Of a stretch of 15,319 bases of DNA, positions 7,127-14,498 are shown in pieces. Made by a program: the position numbers and the translations under genes. The notes beneath the pieces are model-generated. The model was not told the origin of the DNA. It searched no databases and saw only the letters and a list, made by a program, of their open reading frames with translations. Origin of the DNA: an uncultured Succinivibrio sp. (GTDB taxonomy: Bacteria; Pseudomonadota; Gammaproteobacteria; Enterobacterales; Succinivibrionaceae); NCBI GenBank assembly GCA_900754255.1, contig CAAECI010000027.1:1-15319 (forward strand), written 5' to 3'. Numbering within the stretch: position 1 is the first letter of the stretch; the number at the start of each line of letters is the position of its first letter.

Positions 7127-9310
7127 TTATTTAAGAACTATATTATTACCTATGAGCTTACCGGTGGTAATACCAGCTCGCCCCTCATCGGAATCATCAT
7201 GTGCAAACAGCCACTTGTTGTTATTGGTCAAATAGCCTGCTTCCCCGTCCTTACTGCACACACTCGCGGGTTTTTCGGTATTGGTACCGCGCGGGAGTAC
7301 GCAGCAGACGCGGAAATAGTCGTTGTTGTCGCTGTTGCAGGGGCAATAATGCAAGGTGGTCTCGTAAAAGAGCACCGCCGTTCCGGCCTTGACCAAAAAT
7401 ACCTCCACCTCCTGTGAATCGATTATCCCGTCATGTATTGAAGTAGCAGGTGCCACCATGATCAAGGTGTCGTTTTCAGGGATGTTGAGCTCACTGTTGC
7501 GGTGATACTCAAGGCAATTGAGCGTTCGATTGTGTCCAGAGCAATAGCCCATTTGTACAGACATTCCTCCGAAAACGCGGTTTTGAATATCATCAAGCAG
7601 ATAAGGCTCTTCCAAGATAGGCTCGGAGGCTACATAGGTGGTCCCCTCCTCAGGCAAAGAAGTCTGTTTCAATAGCTCGATGATCTTCGCTGTATCTATG
7701 CCATCAATAATTTTGCCGTAACGCTCAAACTGCTTGGAGCTGACCTCAGGATATTTTGAGATCGGATCATGTGATAATTCGGCTCTAAGTCTTGCAAGTC
7801 TTGAGAACTCACCGCGCAGGGACGGATACAGGCTTTGATACAGTTCGTAAATTCTGTCGTAGCGCGATGATTGCACGCTATCTGGTACTGAACCCTTGCT
7901 CCCCTCTCTTACACAGATCCGGCATCCATCCTGAACTGATGCGAAAACACCGCCGGCAACACCTGCCAGAATAGCAGCACCTAAAGCAGGCCCCTCCTTA
8001 GATTCCATGGTAGAGACCTTTACCTTTAAGCAATCGGCAAGCATCTGACGCCAAAGCGGAGATGAAGCACCTCCACCACAGGCCATGAGCGTGTCGGGAA
8101 TGATACCCATCTCGTTTAAAACACTAAGATTGTGGCGCTGGGATAAAGTTACCCCTTCCATTACGGCCCTCACAAAGTGTGCACGCGTATGAACGCAGCT
8201 CATACCGAAGAATACGCCGCGGGCATCGGGATCAAGTACCGGCGAGCGTTCACCCATAAGATAGGGAAGATAGATAAGACCGTCTGCACCCGAAGGGATG
8301 CTTGCGGCCTGAGCAGTCATGAGATCATATACATCACGCCCGGCCTTTTCTTCTTTTTCCTTTTCTAAGGAGAAGAATTCGTCGCGAAGCCAACGTAATG
8401 AAAGCCCTGCGGCCAAAGTACATGACATCGCCGTCCACTCGCCCTTGACGGCACTGCAGAAGGTATGTACGCGTCCTAGAGGGTCGATGGCACTTTTACT
8501 GGTATGTGCAAAGACTACACCGGAGGTTCCCAAGGTTACAAAAGCCTGACCGTCATGACATACACCGGTACCTAAAGCTGCGGCGGCATTGTCTCCGGCA
8601 CCTCCTGCAACCACGGTGCCCTCCTTTAACCCCATCTTAGAGGCACACTCTGCAGTCAAGCGCCCGGCTATGTCGGATGAATAAATGAGATCGGGCAACA
8701 GCGCACGATCTATTTCCAGTTTTTCCAGGATCTCCGTGGACCACACGCCGTTTTTGATATCAAGCAGATTGGTTCCGGAGGCATCGGACATTTCCATGGC
8801 CAGTACGCCCGTCAGCACATATCTTACATAGTCCTTGGGCAGAAGTATGTGTGCGCAACGCTCGTAAATTTCTTTTTCGTTTTCACGAACCCATAGGATT
8901 TTGGGGGCGGTAAAGCCGGTGAGTGCGGGATTGGCACAGATCTCAATTAATCTGGCACGCCCGACTCTCTCCTCGATCTCCCTGCACTGATCTCCTGTGC
9001 GGGCATCGCACCAAAGAATGGAATTACGAAGCACCTTGCCGTCTTTGTCAAGCATCACCAAACCGTGCATCTGTCCTGAAATAGCAAGACCTGCCACGGC
9101 CGTAGGATCGACAGCACTTTGATCCATCACCTTTTTGGTGGTGCTTAAAGCCGCATCCACCCAGCATTTAGGATCCTGCTCGGCCCAGCCGTTTTTAGGC
9201 TGTATCAACGGGTATTCCTGTGATGCGGATCCTATAACCGTACCCTTTTCATCAAAGAGTACAGTTTTGGTCCCCGATGTACCCAAATCTATTCCCAACA
9301 GATATTTCAT
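7127..9310 (-). CDS. xylB: Xylulokinase fused to a C-terminal DUF4867 domain
   Basis: A 727-residue protein, about 230 residues longer than ordinary XylB (about 480-500). Residues 1-505 are a complete FGGY-family xylulokinase: the ATP-binding start LLGIDLGTSGTKTVLFD (4-20), GQMHG (79-83, substrate contact in XylB), PKDYVRYVLTG (158-168), the catalytic-base region GGAGDNAAAALG with Asp240, and GGGASSPLWRQMLAD (412-426). The kinase converts D-xylulose and ATP to D-xylulose 5-phosphate in the cytoplasm. Residues about 510-727 match DUF4867, normally a separate protein of about 200 residues near sugar genes: QFERYGKIIDG (527-537), VFGGMSVQMGYCSGHN (579-594), LEYHRNSELN (600-609), VKAGTAVLFYETTLHYCPC (640-658), PRGTN (673-677) and NKWLFAHDD (698-706). 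Glu601, His603, Glu607 and His654 could form a cupin-like metal site. That is inference, as the domain has no established function that I know of. The frame is continuous with almost no linker. ATG 9310 follows AGGAT. It lies 49 nt after the permease gene. Confidence 0.92.
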   Translation of the reverse strand: MKYLLGIDLGTSGTKTVLFDEKGTVIGSASQEYPLIQPKNGWAEQDPKCWVDAALSTTKKVMDQSAVDPTAVAGLAISGQMHGLVMLDKDGKVLRNSILWCDARTGDQCREIEERVGRARLIEICANPALTGFTAPKILWVRENEKEIYERCAHILLPKDYVRYVLTGVLAMEMSDASGTNLLDIKNGVWSTEILEKLEIDRALLPDLIYSSDIAGRLTAECASKMGLKEGTVVAGGAGDNAAAALGTGVCHDGQAFVTLGTSGVVFAHTSKSAIDPLGRVHTFCSAVKGEWTAMSCTLAAGLSLRWLRDEFFSLEKEKEEKAGRDVYDLMTAQAASIPSGADGLIYLPYLMGERSPVLDPDARGVFFGMSCVHTRAHFVRAVMEGVTLSQRHNLSVLNEMGIIPDTLMACGGGASSPLWRQMLADCLKVKVSTMESKEGPALGAAILAGVAGGVFASVQDGCRICVREGSKGSVPDSVQSSRYDRIYELYQSLYPSLRGEFSRLARLRAELSHDPISKYPEVSSKQFERYGKIIDGIDTAKIIELLKQTSLPEEGTTYVASEPILEEPYLLDDIQNRVFGGMSVQMGYCSGHNRTLNCLEYHRNSELNIPENDTLIMVAPATSIHDGIIDSQEVEVFLVKAGTAVLFYETTLHYCPCNSDNNDYFRVCCVLPRGTNTEKPASVCSKDGEAGYLTNNNKWLFAHDDSDEGRAGITTGKLIGNNIVLK

Positions 9311-9359
9311 ATTAAATCCTCAAAAATATCCTTCTATTTGCAGATAGCATTTCCATCAA

Positions 9360-10520
9360 TCAGCGTGCACGTTTCTTGGATAGAACGTCGATCACAACGG
9401 CCAGCAATAATACACCGCCCTTGACGGTACGTTGCCAGTTGGCATCGATTCCGAGAATGGACATACCATTGTTTAAAACGCCCATGAACACAGCTCCGAT
9501 CACCGCACCGCCGATGGTACCGACTCCGCCGTAAGCGGAAGCACCGCCGATGAAGCAAGCACCGATGGCGTCAAGCTCATAGCCTGTACCTGCAGTAGGG
9601 GCAGCGGAGTTAAAACGAGCCACGCAAACTAAGGCAGCAATAGCAGAGAGGAATCCCATGTTGACGTAGGTCAAAAATACCAGACGATTGGTATTGACTC
9701 CTGATAACTTGGCGGCTTTTTCGTTTCCACCCAAGGCATAGAGTCTGCGACCGGTTGTGGTTTCGTTGGCAATAAAGGCATATACGGAAACGATCACCAC
9801 CAGCAAAATGAGAATGACGGGGACACCCTTGTTGTGGCCGAGCAACCAGCCGGAGCCGACAAGAGCAAACACAACGATCACGATCTTGAAAATAAGCGAG
9901 GAAAAAGGTTCAACCTCATAGCCTTTACGTTGCTTCTTTATTCTTGAGAGCATGACGCCTGCACTGTAAAGGAGGCACAAGCCGACGGTGATGATCATGG
10001 TCACGCTGACGGCATCGGCTCTGTGAGCCGGGATGAACGAGGTGAAATATCTTAGGTACTCGGAAGGAAAAGGCGAGATGGTCAGGCCGTTCAAAACAAG
10101 CAAGGCGGCTCCGCGGAAGAGCAACATGCCGGCTAAGGTTACGATAAATGAAGGAATGCGTACATATGCAATCCAAAAGCCGTGCCAGGCACCTATGAGA
10201 ATACCCACTACCAAGCAAATGAGTATGCTCAAATAAATATCACACTCCATGTTTACGATGAGCGTACCTGCTATGGCGCCGATCAAGCATACTATGGAGC
10301 CTACGGACAAATCGATGTTACCGCAGGCGATAATACAAAACAGCATGCCCACAGCCAGCACGATCACATAAGAGTTTTGAGAGATGATGTTGGTAAAGTT
10401 CGACGGTGAAAACATCGAGCCATGACCTGTCATACGAATAGTTACTTCAAAAAGTATCATTACGAAAACAAGTGCCAAGAGCAACGAGTTTCTCTTTAAC
10501 ATGTCCGCAATTTGGTTCAT
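9360..10520 (-). CDS. mmsB: Multiple-monosaccharide ABC transporter permease (MmsB/GguB-like)
   Basis: A 386-residue inner-membrane protein of the ribose/xylose-type permease family, closest in recall to GguB/MmsB of the ChvE system. It has about ten hydrophobic segments. The family motif NIDLSVGSI is at 68-76, RIPSFIVTLAGMLLFRG at 121-137, and the cytoplasmic coupling loop TTTGRRLYALGGNEKAAKLS at 254-273, followed by ELDAIGACFIGGAS (315-328) and GVLNNGMSILG (347-357). The long insert with VEPF (203-206) also occurs in GguB and distinguishes it from shorter RbsC-like permeases. It forms the membrane channel with MmsA and receives sugar from the ChvE-like protein. The ATG at 10520 follows AAGGA with about 8 nt spacing, 67 nt after mmsA. 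Confidence 0.9.
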   Translation of the reverse strand: MNQIADMLKRNSLLLALVFVMILFEVTIRMTGHGSMFSPSNFTNIISQNSYVIVLAVGMLFCIIACGNIDLSVGSIVCLIGAIAGTLIVNMECDIYLSILICLVVGILIGAWHGFWIAYVRIPSFIVTLAGMLLFRGAALLVLNGLTISPFPSEYLRYFTSFIPAHRADAVSVTMIITVGLCLLYSAGVMLSRIKKQRKGYEVEPFSSLIFKIVIVVFALVGSGWLLGHNKGVPVILILLVVIVSVYAFIANETTTGRRLYALGGNEKAAKLSGVNTNRLVFLTYVNMGFLSAIAALVCVARFNSAAPTAGTGYELDAIGACFIGGASAYGGVGTIGGAVIGAVFMGVLNNGMSILGIDANWQRTVKGGVLLLAVVIDVLSKKRAR

Positions 10521-10587
10521 TTCAGTTGTTCCTTATGTTTGTAAAAGCATTCAAGCTTATTTTTGTTCTTTTTAGGCTTACTCATTT

Positions 10588-12138
10588 TTAATGAGAGCTC
10601 AAGATGGCATTCATGATGGATTCCTGTGACGCCTTCTCGCGCGGCATTTCCGCCACGATGCGACCTTCGTTCATTACATAAATGCGATCGCACATACCGA
10701 GAATTTCCGGAAGCTCCGAGGAGATGATGAGCACACCTTTGCCCTGAGCGACCAGCTTGTTGATGAGGCAATATATTTCATATTTAGCGCCCACATCGAT
10801 ACCGCGGGTGGGTTCATCTAAAATAAGCACATCGGGTTTTGCAAAAATCCACTTGGATAACAATACCTTTTGCTGATTTCCGCCTGAGAGATTTCCTACC
10901 TCCTGTTGAACAGAGGAACACTTGGTATTCATTTCGTCACGGTAAACCTTTGATTCCTTAAGCTCGGCGTCCTTATCCAAAATACCGTGTGCCGATACGG
11001 CTTCAAGATTAGCTAATGTAGTGTTGGTAAAAATAGGATTCATCAGCACAAGGCCGTCACCCTTACGATCCTCGGTTACATAGGCAAGACCGTGCTTGAT
11101 GCAGGCCGATACGTTCGGCAGCTTAACTTCTTCACCTTTTAAGAACACCTGACCGGAAATATTTACCCCGTAGCTGTGTCCGAAGAGGGAACGGGCAAAC
11201 TCGGTACGTCCGGCCCCCATAAGACCAGAAAGTCCTACAACTTCACCACGATGAATGGTTATATTGATGTCGTCACAGGTCTTTTTCTCAGGCACCAAAG
11301 GATTGTGTACAGTCCAATTACGAACGTCCATGAGAATTTCATCGGAGCATTTCGTTTCGCGTTTAGGAAAACGATCGGTAAGTGCGCGTCCCACCATTCC
11401 TGAAATAATGCGGCTCTCAGACACGTCATGATTGCTGTTGTCCAGCGTTTCGATGGTAGCCCCGTCGCGGATCACAGTAATGGAGTTGGCAATATAGGAG
11501 ATCTCGTTCAATTTATGAGAAATGATGATCGAGGTCATGCCCTGCTCGCGGAATTTGGCCAAAAGATCGAGAAGCTTTTTGGAATCAACCTCATTTAAAG
11601 AGGCCGTAGGCTCATCAAGAATAAGCAGACGGCAATTCTTGGAAATGGCTTTGGCTATCTCAACAAGCTGCTGCTTGCCTACACTTATATCCTTAATAAG
11701 AGTTTTAGGATCTTCGGTTAAACCGACTAGCTCCAAAAGTTCCTTGCACCTAGCATAGGTACGGGGCCAATCCATTACATATTTTGAATAGCTTTGTGTT
11801 CGTTCATTACCCAGAAACATATTTTCGGCGATGGACAAAAAAGGAACGAGTGCAAGCTCCTGATGAATGATCACGATGCCGTCGCGCTCGGAATCAGGAA
11901 TGCTTTTGTATTTACAAAGCTGTCCGTCAAAAATGATATCGCCTTCATAGGTACCGTAGGGGTAGATACCGGAAAGCACGTTCATAAGCGTGGATTTACC
12001 TGCACCGTTTTCCCCTACCAACGCATGAACCTCACCCTGCTTAACCGTGAGATTCACTCCGCTTAATGCGGTAACCTTGCCGAAACGCTTGATAATATTA
12101 CGCATTTCAAGCAGGTTTTTGGTATTTGTATTTTCCAT
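10588..12138 (-). CDS. mmsA: Multiple-monosaccharide ABC transporter ATP-binding protein (MmsA/GguA-like)
   Basis: A 516-residue protein with two ABC ATPase halves, as usual for carbohydrate uptake transporters of the ribose/xylose class. The first half has Walker A GENGAGKST (42-50), signature SVGKQQLVEIAKA (152-164), Walker B LLILDEPTA (171-179) and the switch His in ISHKL. The second half has a degenerate Walker A GLMGAGRTE (305-313), signature LSGGNQQKVLLSKW (417-430) and Walker B VLILDEPTRGIDVG (437-450). The degenerate second P-loop is normal for the family, so one site probably does the hydrolysis. The first half also carries IIHQELALVPFLSIAENMFL, as in GguA. I chose ATG 12138. The frame stays open to a TTG at 12159, but that would add seven residues unlike the family start. 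The gene lies 84 nt after chvE with a hairpin in the gap. Confidence 0.92.
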   Translation of the reverse strand: MENTNTKNLLEMRNIIKRFGKVTALSGVNLTVKQGEVHALVGENGAGKSTLMNVLSGIYPYGTYEGDIIFDGQLCKYKSIPDSERDGIVIIHQELALVPFLSIAENMFLGNERTQSYSKYVMDWPRTYARCKELLELVGLTEDPKTLIKDISVGKQQLVEIAKAISKNCRLLILDEPTASLNEVDSKKLLDLLAKFREQGMTSIIISHKLNEISYIANSITVIRDGATIETLDNSNHDVSESRIISGMVGRALTDRFPKRETKCSDEILMDVRNWTVHNPLVPEKKTCDDINITIHRGEVVGLSGLMGAGRTEFARSLFGHSYGVNISGQVFLKGEEVKLPNVSACIKHGLAYVTEDRKGDGLVLMNPIFTNTTLANLEAVSAHGILDKDAELKESKVYRDEMNTKCSSVQQEVGNLSGGNQQKVLLSKWIFAKPDVLILDEPTRGIDVGAKYEIYCLINKLVAQGKGVLIISSELPEILGMCDRIYVMNEGRIVAEMPREKASQESIMNAILSSH

Positions 12139-12186
12139 CTGCTCTTTCTTCAAAATCAAAACACAAGAAAAGAAGTTTTGAGAACG

Positions 12187-12206
12187 GGCGGTGCCGTAGC
12201 ACCGCC
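12187..12206 (-). promoter_or_regulatory. Stem-loop between chvE and mmsA
   Basis: A perfect 8-bp GC-rich stem, GGCGGTGC with GCACCGCC around the tetraloop CGTA (on the minus strand TACG), 16 nt after the chvE stop codon. No long T run follows on the minus strand (next bases CGTTCTCAAAACTTC). It is more likely a partial terminator or 3'-end stabiliser that raises binding-protein mRNA over the ATPase and permease, a common arrangement in such operons. The functional role is inferred. Confidence 0.65.
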
Positions 12207-12222
12207 GCGCTGAAATCTGAAA

Positions 12223-13287
12223 TTAGATTTCTTTTTCGGTGTAATAACCGGAATCGATGAGCAGCTCCTTGTAGTTGTCCTTTGTGCCGACAACAGGATT
12301 GCACAGGAATGAAGGAATAACGCCGGTACCGTTGTTATAGGTCTTGGTATCATTCACGTCGACGGTTTCACCCTTGATGATCTGATCTACCATCTTGACC
12401 ACCTGAGCGGCTAAGGTACGCGTATCCTTGAATACAGACATAGCCTGCAGTCCCTTCTTAATATTCTTGACAGAAGGACGGTCGCAGTCCTGACCGGTGA
12501 TCACGGGAATATTGCTGGCGTCGTATCCTTCAGACACCAAAGCATTGGTAACACCGTTGGCCGTGGAGTCGTTGGAGCAAAGAACGGCGTCGAGCTTTGT
12601 CCCCTCAGGGCCGTAGCCGTTTGAAGAGATCAGGTTCTCCATACGTTTCTGAGCTTCCTCGTTGTTCCAATTCAAGGTAGCGGCCTGCTCCTTGGTGATC
12701 TGACCGGACTTGCAGATAAGCTTGCCGTTATCGAGGTAGGGCTGCAGGATATCAAGCGCACCGCCCCAGAAGAAGTTGACGTTGTTATCGTCAGTAGGAC
12801 CGGTGAAAAATTCGATATTCTTAGGCTCGGTCTTATCGTCCTTAAGCTTCAGGCTGTCAACTAAGAAATTGCCCTGCATCTGACCTACCTTGTAGTTATC
12901 GAAGGTAGCGTAGTAGGAGATCGCATCGGTATTCATGATGAGACGATCATAAGAAATAACCGGGATCTTCTTATCCTTGGCACCCTTTAAAACTTCGGTA
13001 AGAGCAGAACCGTCGATGGCAGCAATAACCAAAACGTCATCACCGTTTGAGATCATGTTCTCAATCTGGTTTACCTGGGTGGGAATGTCATTGTCACCTG
13101 CATACAGCAATTCAACCTCGTACCCGGCCTTCTCGAGCTGAGCCTTCATGTTGGCACCGTCCTGATTCCAACGCTGCAGCGACTGGGTAGGCATGGAAAC
13201 GCCGATCTTGGCTGCCTGAACGTTGGCGCTGAAACCTGCTGCCAATATAGCGGCGCAAAGTACGGTAATACTGTTCTTAATCTTCAT
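12223..13287 (-). CDS. chvE: ChvE-like periplasmic sugar-binding protein
   Basis: A 354-residue exported solute-binding protein. The signal peptide (MKIKNS, hydrophobic core ITVLCAAILAAGFS) probably ends after VQA (residue 25). The mature protein closely follows ChvE of Agrobacterium as I remember it: IGVSMPTQSLQRWNQDGANM (28-47), DIPTQVNQIENMI (67-79), LVIAAIDGSALTEVL (86-100), SYDRLIMNT (112-120), YYATFDNYKVGQMQG (125-139), VITGQDCDRPSV (262-273), DTKTYNNGTGVIPSFL (313-328) and DSGYYTEKE (345-353). ChvE binds several aldoses including xylose, arabinose, glucose and galactose, so this gene fits a broad monosaccharide or pentose importer rather than the narrower XylF type. It delivers sugar to MmsB/MmsA encoded just downstream. 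ATG 13287 is preceded by AAAGGAG at ideal spacing and starts the signal peptide. An upstream TTG at 13380 in the same frame is rejected because it lies inside the operator palindrome region. Confidence 0.93.
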   Translation of the reverse strand: MKIKNSITVLCAAILAAGFSANVQAAKIGVSMPTQSLQRWNQDGANMKAQLEKAGYEVELLYAGDNDIPTQVNQIENMISNGDDVLVIAAIDGSALTEVLKGAKDKKIPVISYDRLIMNTDAISYYATFDNYKVGQMQGNFLVDSLKLKDDKTEPKNIEFFTGPTDDNNVNFFWGGALDILQPYLDNGKLICKSGQITKEQAATLNWNNEEAQKRMENLISSNGYGPEGTKLDAVLCSNDSTANGVTNALVSEGYDASNIPVITGQDCDRPSVKNIKKGLQAMSVFKDTRTLAAQVVKMVDQIIKGETVDVNDTKTYNNGTGVIPSFLCNPVVGTKDNYKELLIDSGYYTEKEI

Positions 13288-13366
13288 AAAATCTCCTTTT
13301 GTTTGTATGGCCTTTAAGGCATCTGTTGCAGTGACGGATGATGTAAATATAAGTAAAAAAAACTCC

Positions 13367-13378
13367 GTGCACGTGCAC
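13367..13378 (-). promoter_or_regulatory. Candidate LacI-family operator before chvE
   Basis: A perfect 12-bp palindrome, GTGCACGTGCAC, centred on CG as LacI-family operators usually are. It lies about 6 nt downstream of a likely -10 box, so it would cover the transcription start of the chvE operon. That position suits repression by the LacI-type protein encoded at 4370-5404. I saw no second copy of the full 12-bp palindrome in the other intergenic regions. Binding is inferred. Confidence 0.6.
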
Positions 13379-13384
13379 AAATTA

Positions 13385-13390
13385 ATAATA
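13385..13390 (-). promoter_or_regulatory. Candidate -10 box of the chvE operon
   Basis: TATTAT on the minus strand (5 of 6 matches to TATAAT) just upstream of the palindrome, giving a start near 13378 and a leader of about 90 nt. The matching -35 is weak (TTACAT at 18 nt spacing), which would fit a regulated promoter needing an activator. The assignment is tentative. Confidence 0.4.
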
Positions 13391-13681
13391 GTGCATATTT
13401 GAACTGGTATGTAACTTTATTTATTGAAATTATCAAATTTGTGATGTGAAGCAGCTTTTATTGAATAAAGAAACAGGAATATCTTTAATATTATTGTTTA
13501 ATAACAATATGTTATAACTTGTTATACCCAGAAAATTTGACAAGGTTTAATAAATAAAACTCTTACAAAGATTGTAATCAGTTAAGGATTAATTGTACTT
13601 AGACAAGAAAAACGCAAGCTTTAGACAATGCACATAATGCACGGCATCAAAATGATTTTATGATATTTTAGGAGAATCTTT
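13391..13681. other. AT-rich spacer upstream of the chvE operon
   Basis: No gene is recognised. It contains a cluster of short inverted repeats at 13501-13526: ATAAC (13501-13505) with GTTAT (13511-13515), overlapping TATAAC (13513-13518) with GTTATA (13521-13526). Just before them lies ATTGTT...AACAAT. These could be sites for a second regulator of chvE, which is transcribed away from here, or may only reflect AT richness. A TTGACA at 13537-13542 has no good -10 partner. I see no convincing CRP site. Confidence 0.4.
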
Positions 13682-13828
13682 ATGAGTTGGCATTTGAATA
13701 TACGGAGGAACTCACCGGATCAATATTCATCTCAAACTGCACCGGCGGTCACAGGATGCCCCTCAAATTGCTCAGATCGGGGCATCTATCACGGTAAGAA
13801 AATTATATTCCGAGCAAAGGAATTATGA
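13682..13828 (+). CDS. Doubtful small ORF with a strong ribosome binding site
   Basis: A 48-codon frame whose ATG is preceded by TTTTAGGAGAATCTTT, an AGGAG at near-ideal spacing. The protein begins MSWHLNIRRNSPDQY, has two cysteines in GCPSNCSDRG (25-34), and resembles nothing I know. It overlaps the 3' end of lrgB by 26 nt in the convergent direction. Other frames of the same stretch look equally protein-like, so it may be the remnant of a larger gene. The only positive evidence is the ribosome binding site. Confidence 0.22.
   Translation: MSWHLNIRRNSPDQYSSQTAPAVTGCPSNCSDRGIYHGKKIIFRAKEL
13755..13786 (-). terminator. Possible stem-loop downstream of lrgB
   Basis: GATGCCCC (13755-13762) pairs perfectly with GGGGCATC (13779-13786) around a 16-nt loop, starting 17 nt after the lrgB stop codon. 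There is no T run on the minus strand, so it would be a processing or Rho-assisted end rather than a textbook terminator. Confidence 0.4.
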
Positions 13829-14498
13829 GCGGGGCCAATAAAGCAGTAAGAAGACCGTTTAAGGTCAATCCCAGACTTGCATAGGCTCCGTGCTCTTTAC
13901 TCTTATCCATAGAGGTAGCAGTACCCAAGGCATGAGCGGCCGTGCCCATGGACAAGCCCTGAGCTACAGGATGTTTTACCTTGGCAAATCCCATGGTACG
14001 GTATCCGAAGATAGCGCACAAAAGACCTACACATACCACAACCGCCGCTGTTAAAGAAGGTATTCCCCCTAAGGATTTGGATACCTCCATAGCTATAGGT
14101 GTTGTGACGGATTTAGGTGCTAATGACATGATCACCTCGGTCGAGGCTCCCATCTTTTTTGCAATATACACCACGGAAATAAGCCCTACTACACAACCTG
14201 CAAATTCAGCAAGTAAAATGGGGATGAGGTTTTTCTTAATGGTTTCCAGTTGCAGATACAGAGGTACTCCCAAGGCCACCACTGCCGGGCGCAACCAAAA
14301 TTCAATCATATGGGAGCCTTCGGCATAGGACTCATATTCGACTCCTGTTGCCTTAAGAAATATGATAACGCAAACAATGGCAACCAAGATTGGGTTCATG
14401 ATCACCCATCCTGTATATTTTCGAAGCAATTTTCCGACGAAATAAGCACAGAAGGTAAAGGCTATGAGAAAGAACTCATTTTCAAAATAGGTGTTCAT
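13803..14498 (-). CDS. lrgB: LrgB-family membrane protein
   Basis: A 231-residue polytopic inner-membrane protein of the LrgB/CidB/YohK family, of normal length. The family signature SLAPKSVTTPIAMEVSKSLG is at 125-144, and GTAAHALGTA is at 185-194. NPILVAI (35-41) and LRPAVVALGVPLYLQ (69-83) also fit. LrgB works with LrgA. In Gram-positive bacteria the pair is linked to control of murein hydrolase export and autolysis, and in Bacillus subtilis the related PftAB pair is a pyruvate transporter. Which role applies here cannot be read from the sequence. The start codon overlaps the lrgA stop as ATGA, which indicates translational coupling, with GAAGGAAATG just upstream. Confidence 0.93.
   Translation of the reverse strand: MNTYFENEFFLIAFTFCAYFVGKLLRKYTGWVIMNPILVAIVCVIIFLKATGVEYESYAEGSHMIEFWLRPAVVALGVPLYLQLETIKKNLIPILLAEFAGCVVGLISVVYIAKKMGASTEVIMSLAPKSVTTPIAMEVSKSLGGIPSLTAAVVVCVGLLCAIFGYRTMGFAKVKHPVAQGLSMGTAAHALGTATSMDKSKEHGAYASLGLTLNGLLTALLAPLIIPLLGI

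Noticed and set aside
8170..8195. A second GTGCAC-containing site inside xylB as an operator
   Set aside because: Only a half-site is present, it lies in coding sequence, and the symmetry is lost.
9360..13287. Naming the transporter XylFGH
   Set aside because: The binding protein follows ChvE motif by motif, and the permease has the GguB-like insert with VEPF, so the multiple-monosaccharide (ChvE/MmsAB) group is the better match.
13288..13380. N-terminal extension of chvE from TTG 13380
   Set aside because: It would overlap the operator palindrome. ATG 13287 has an ideal AAAGGAG and begins a proper signal peptide.
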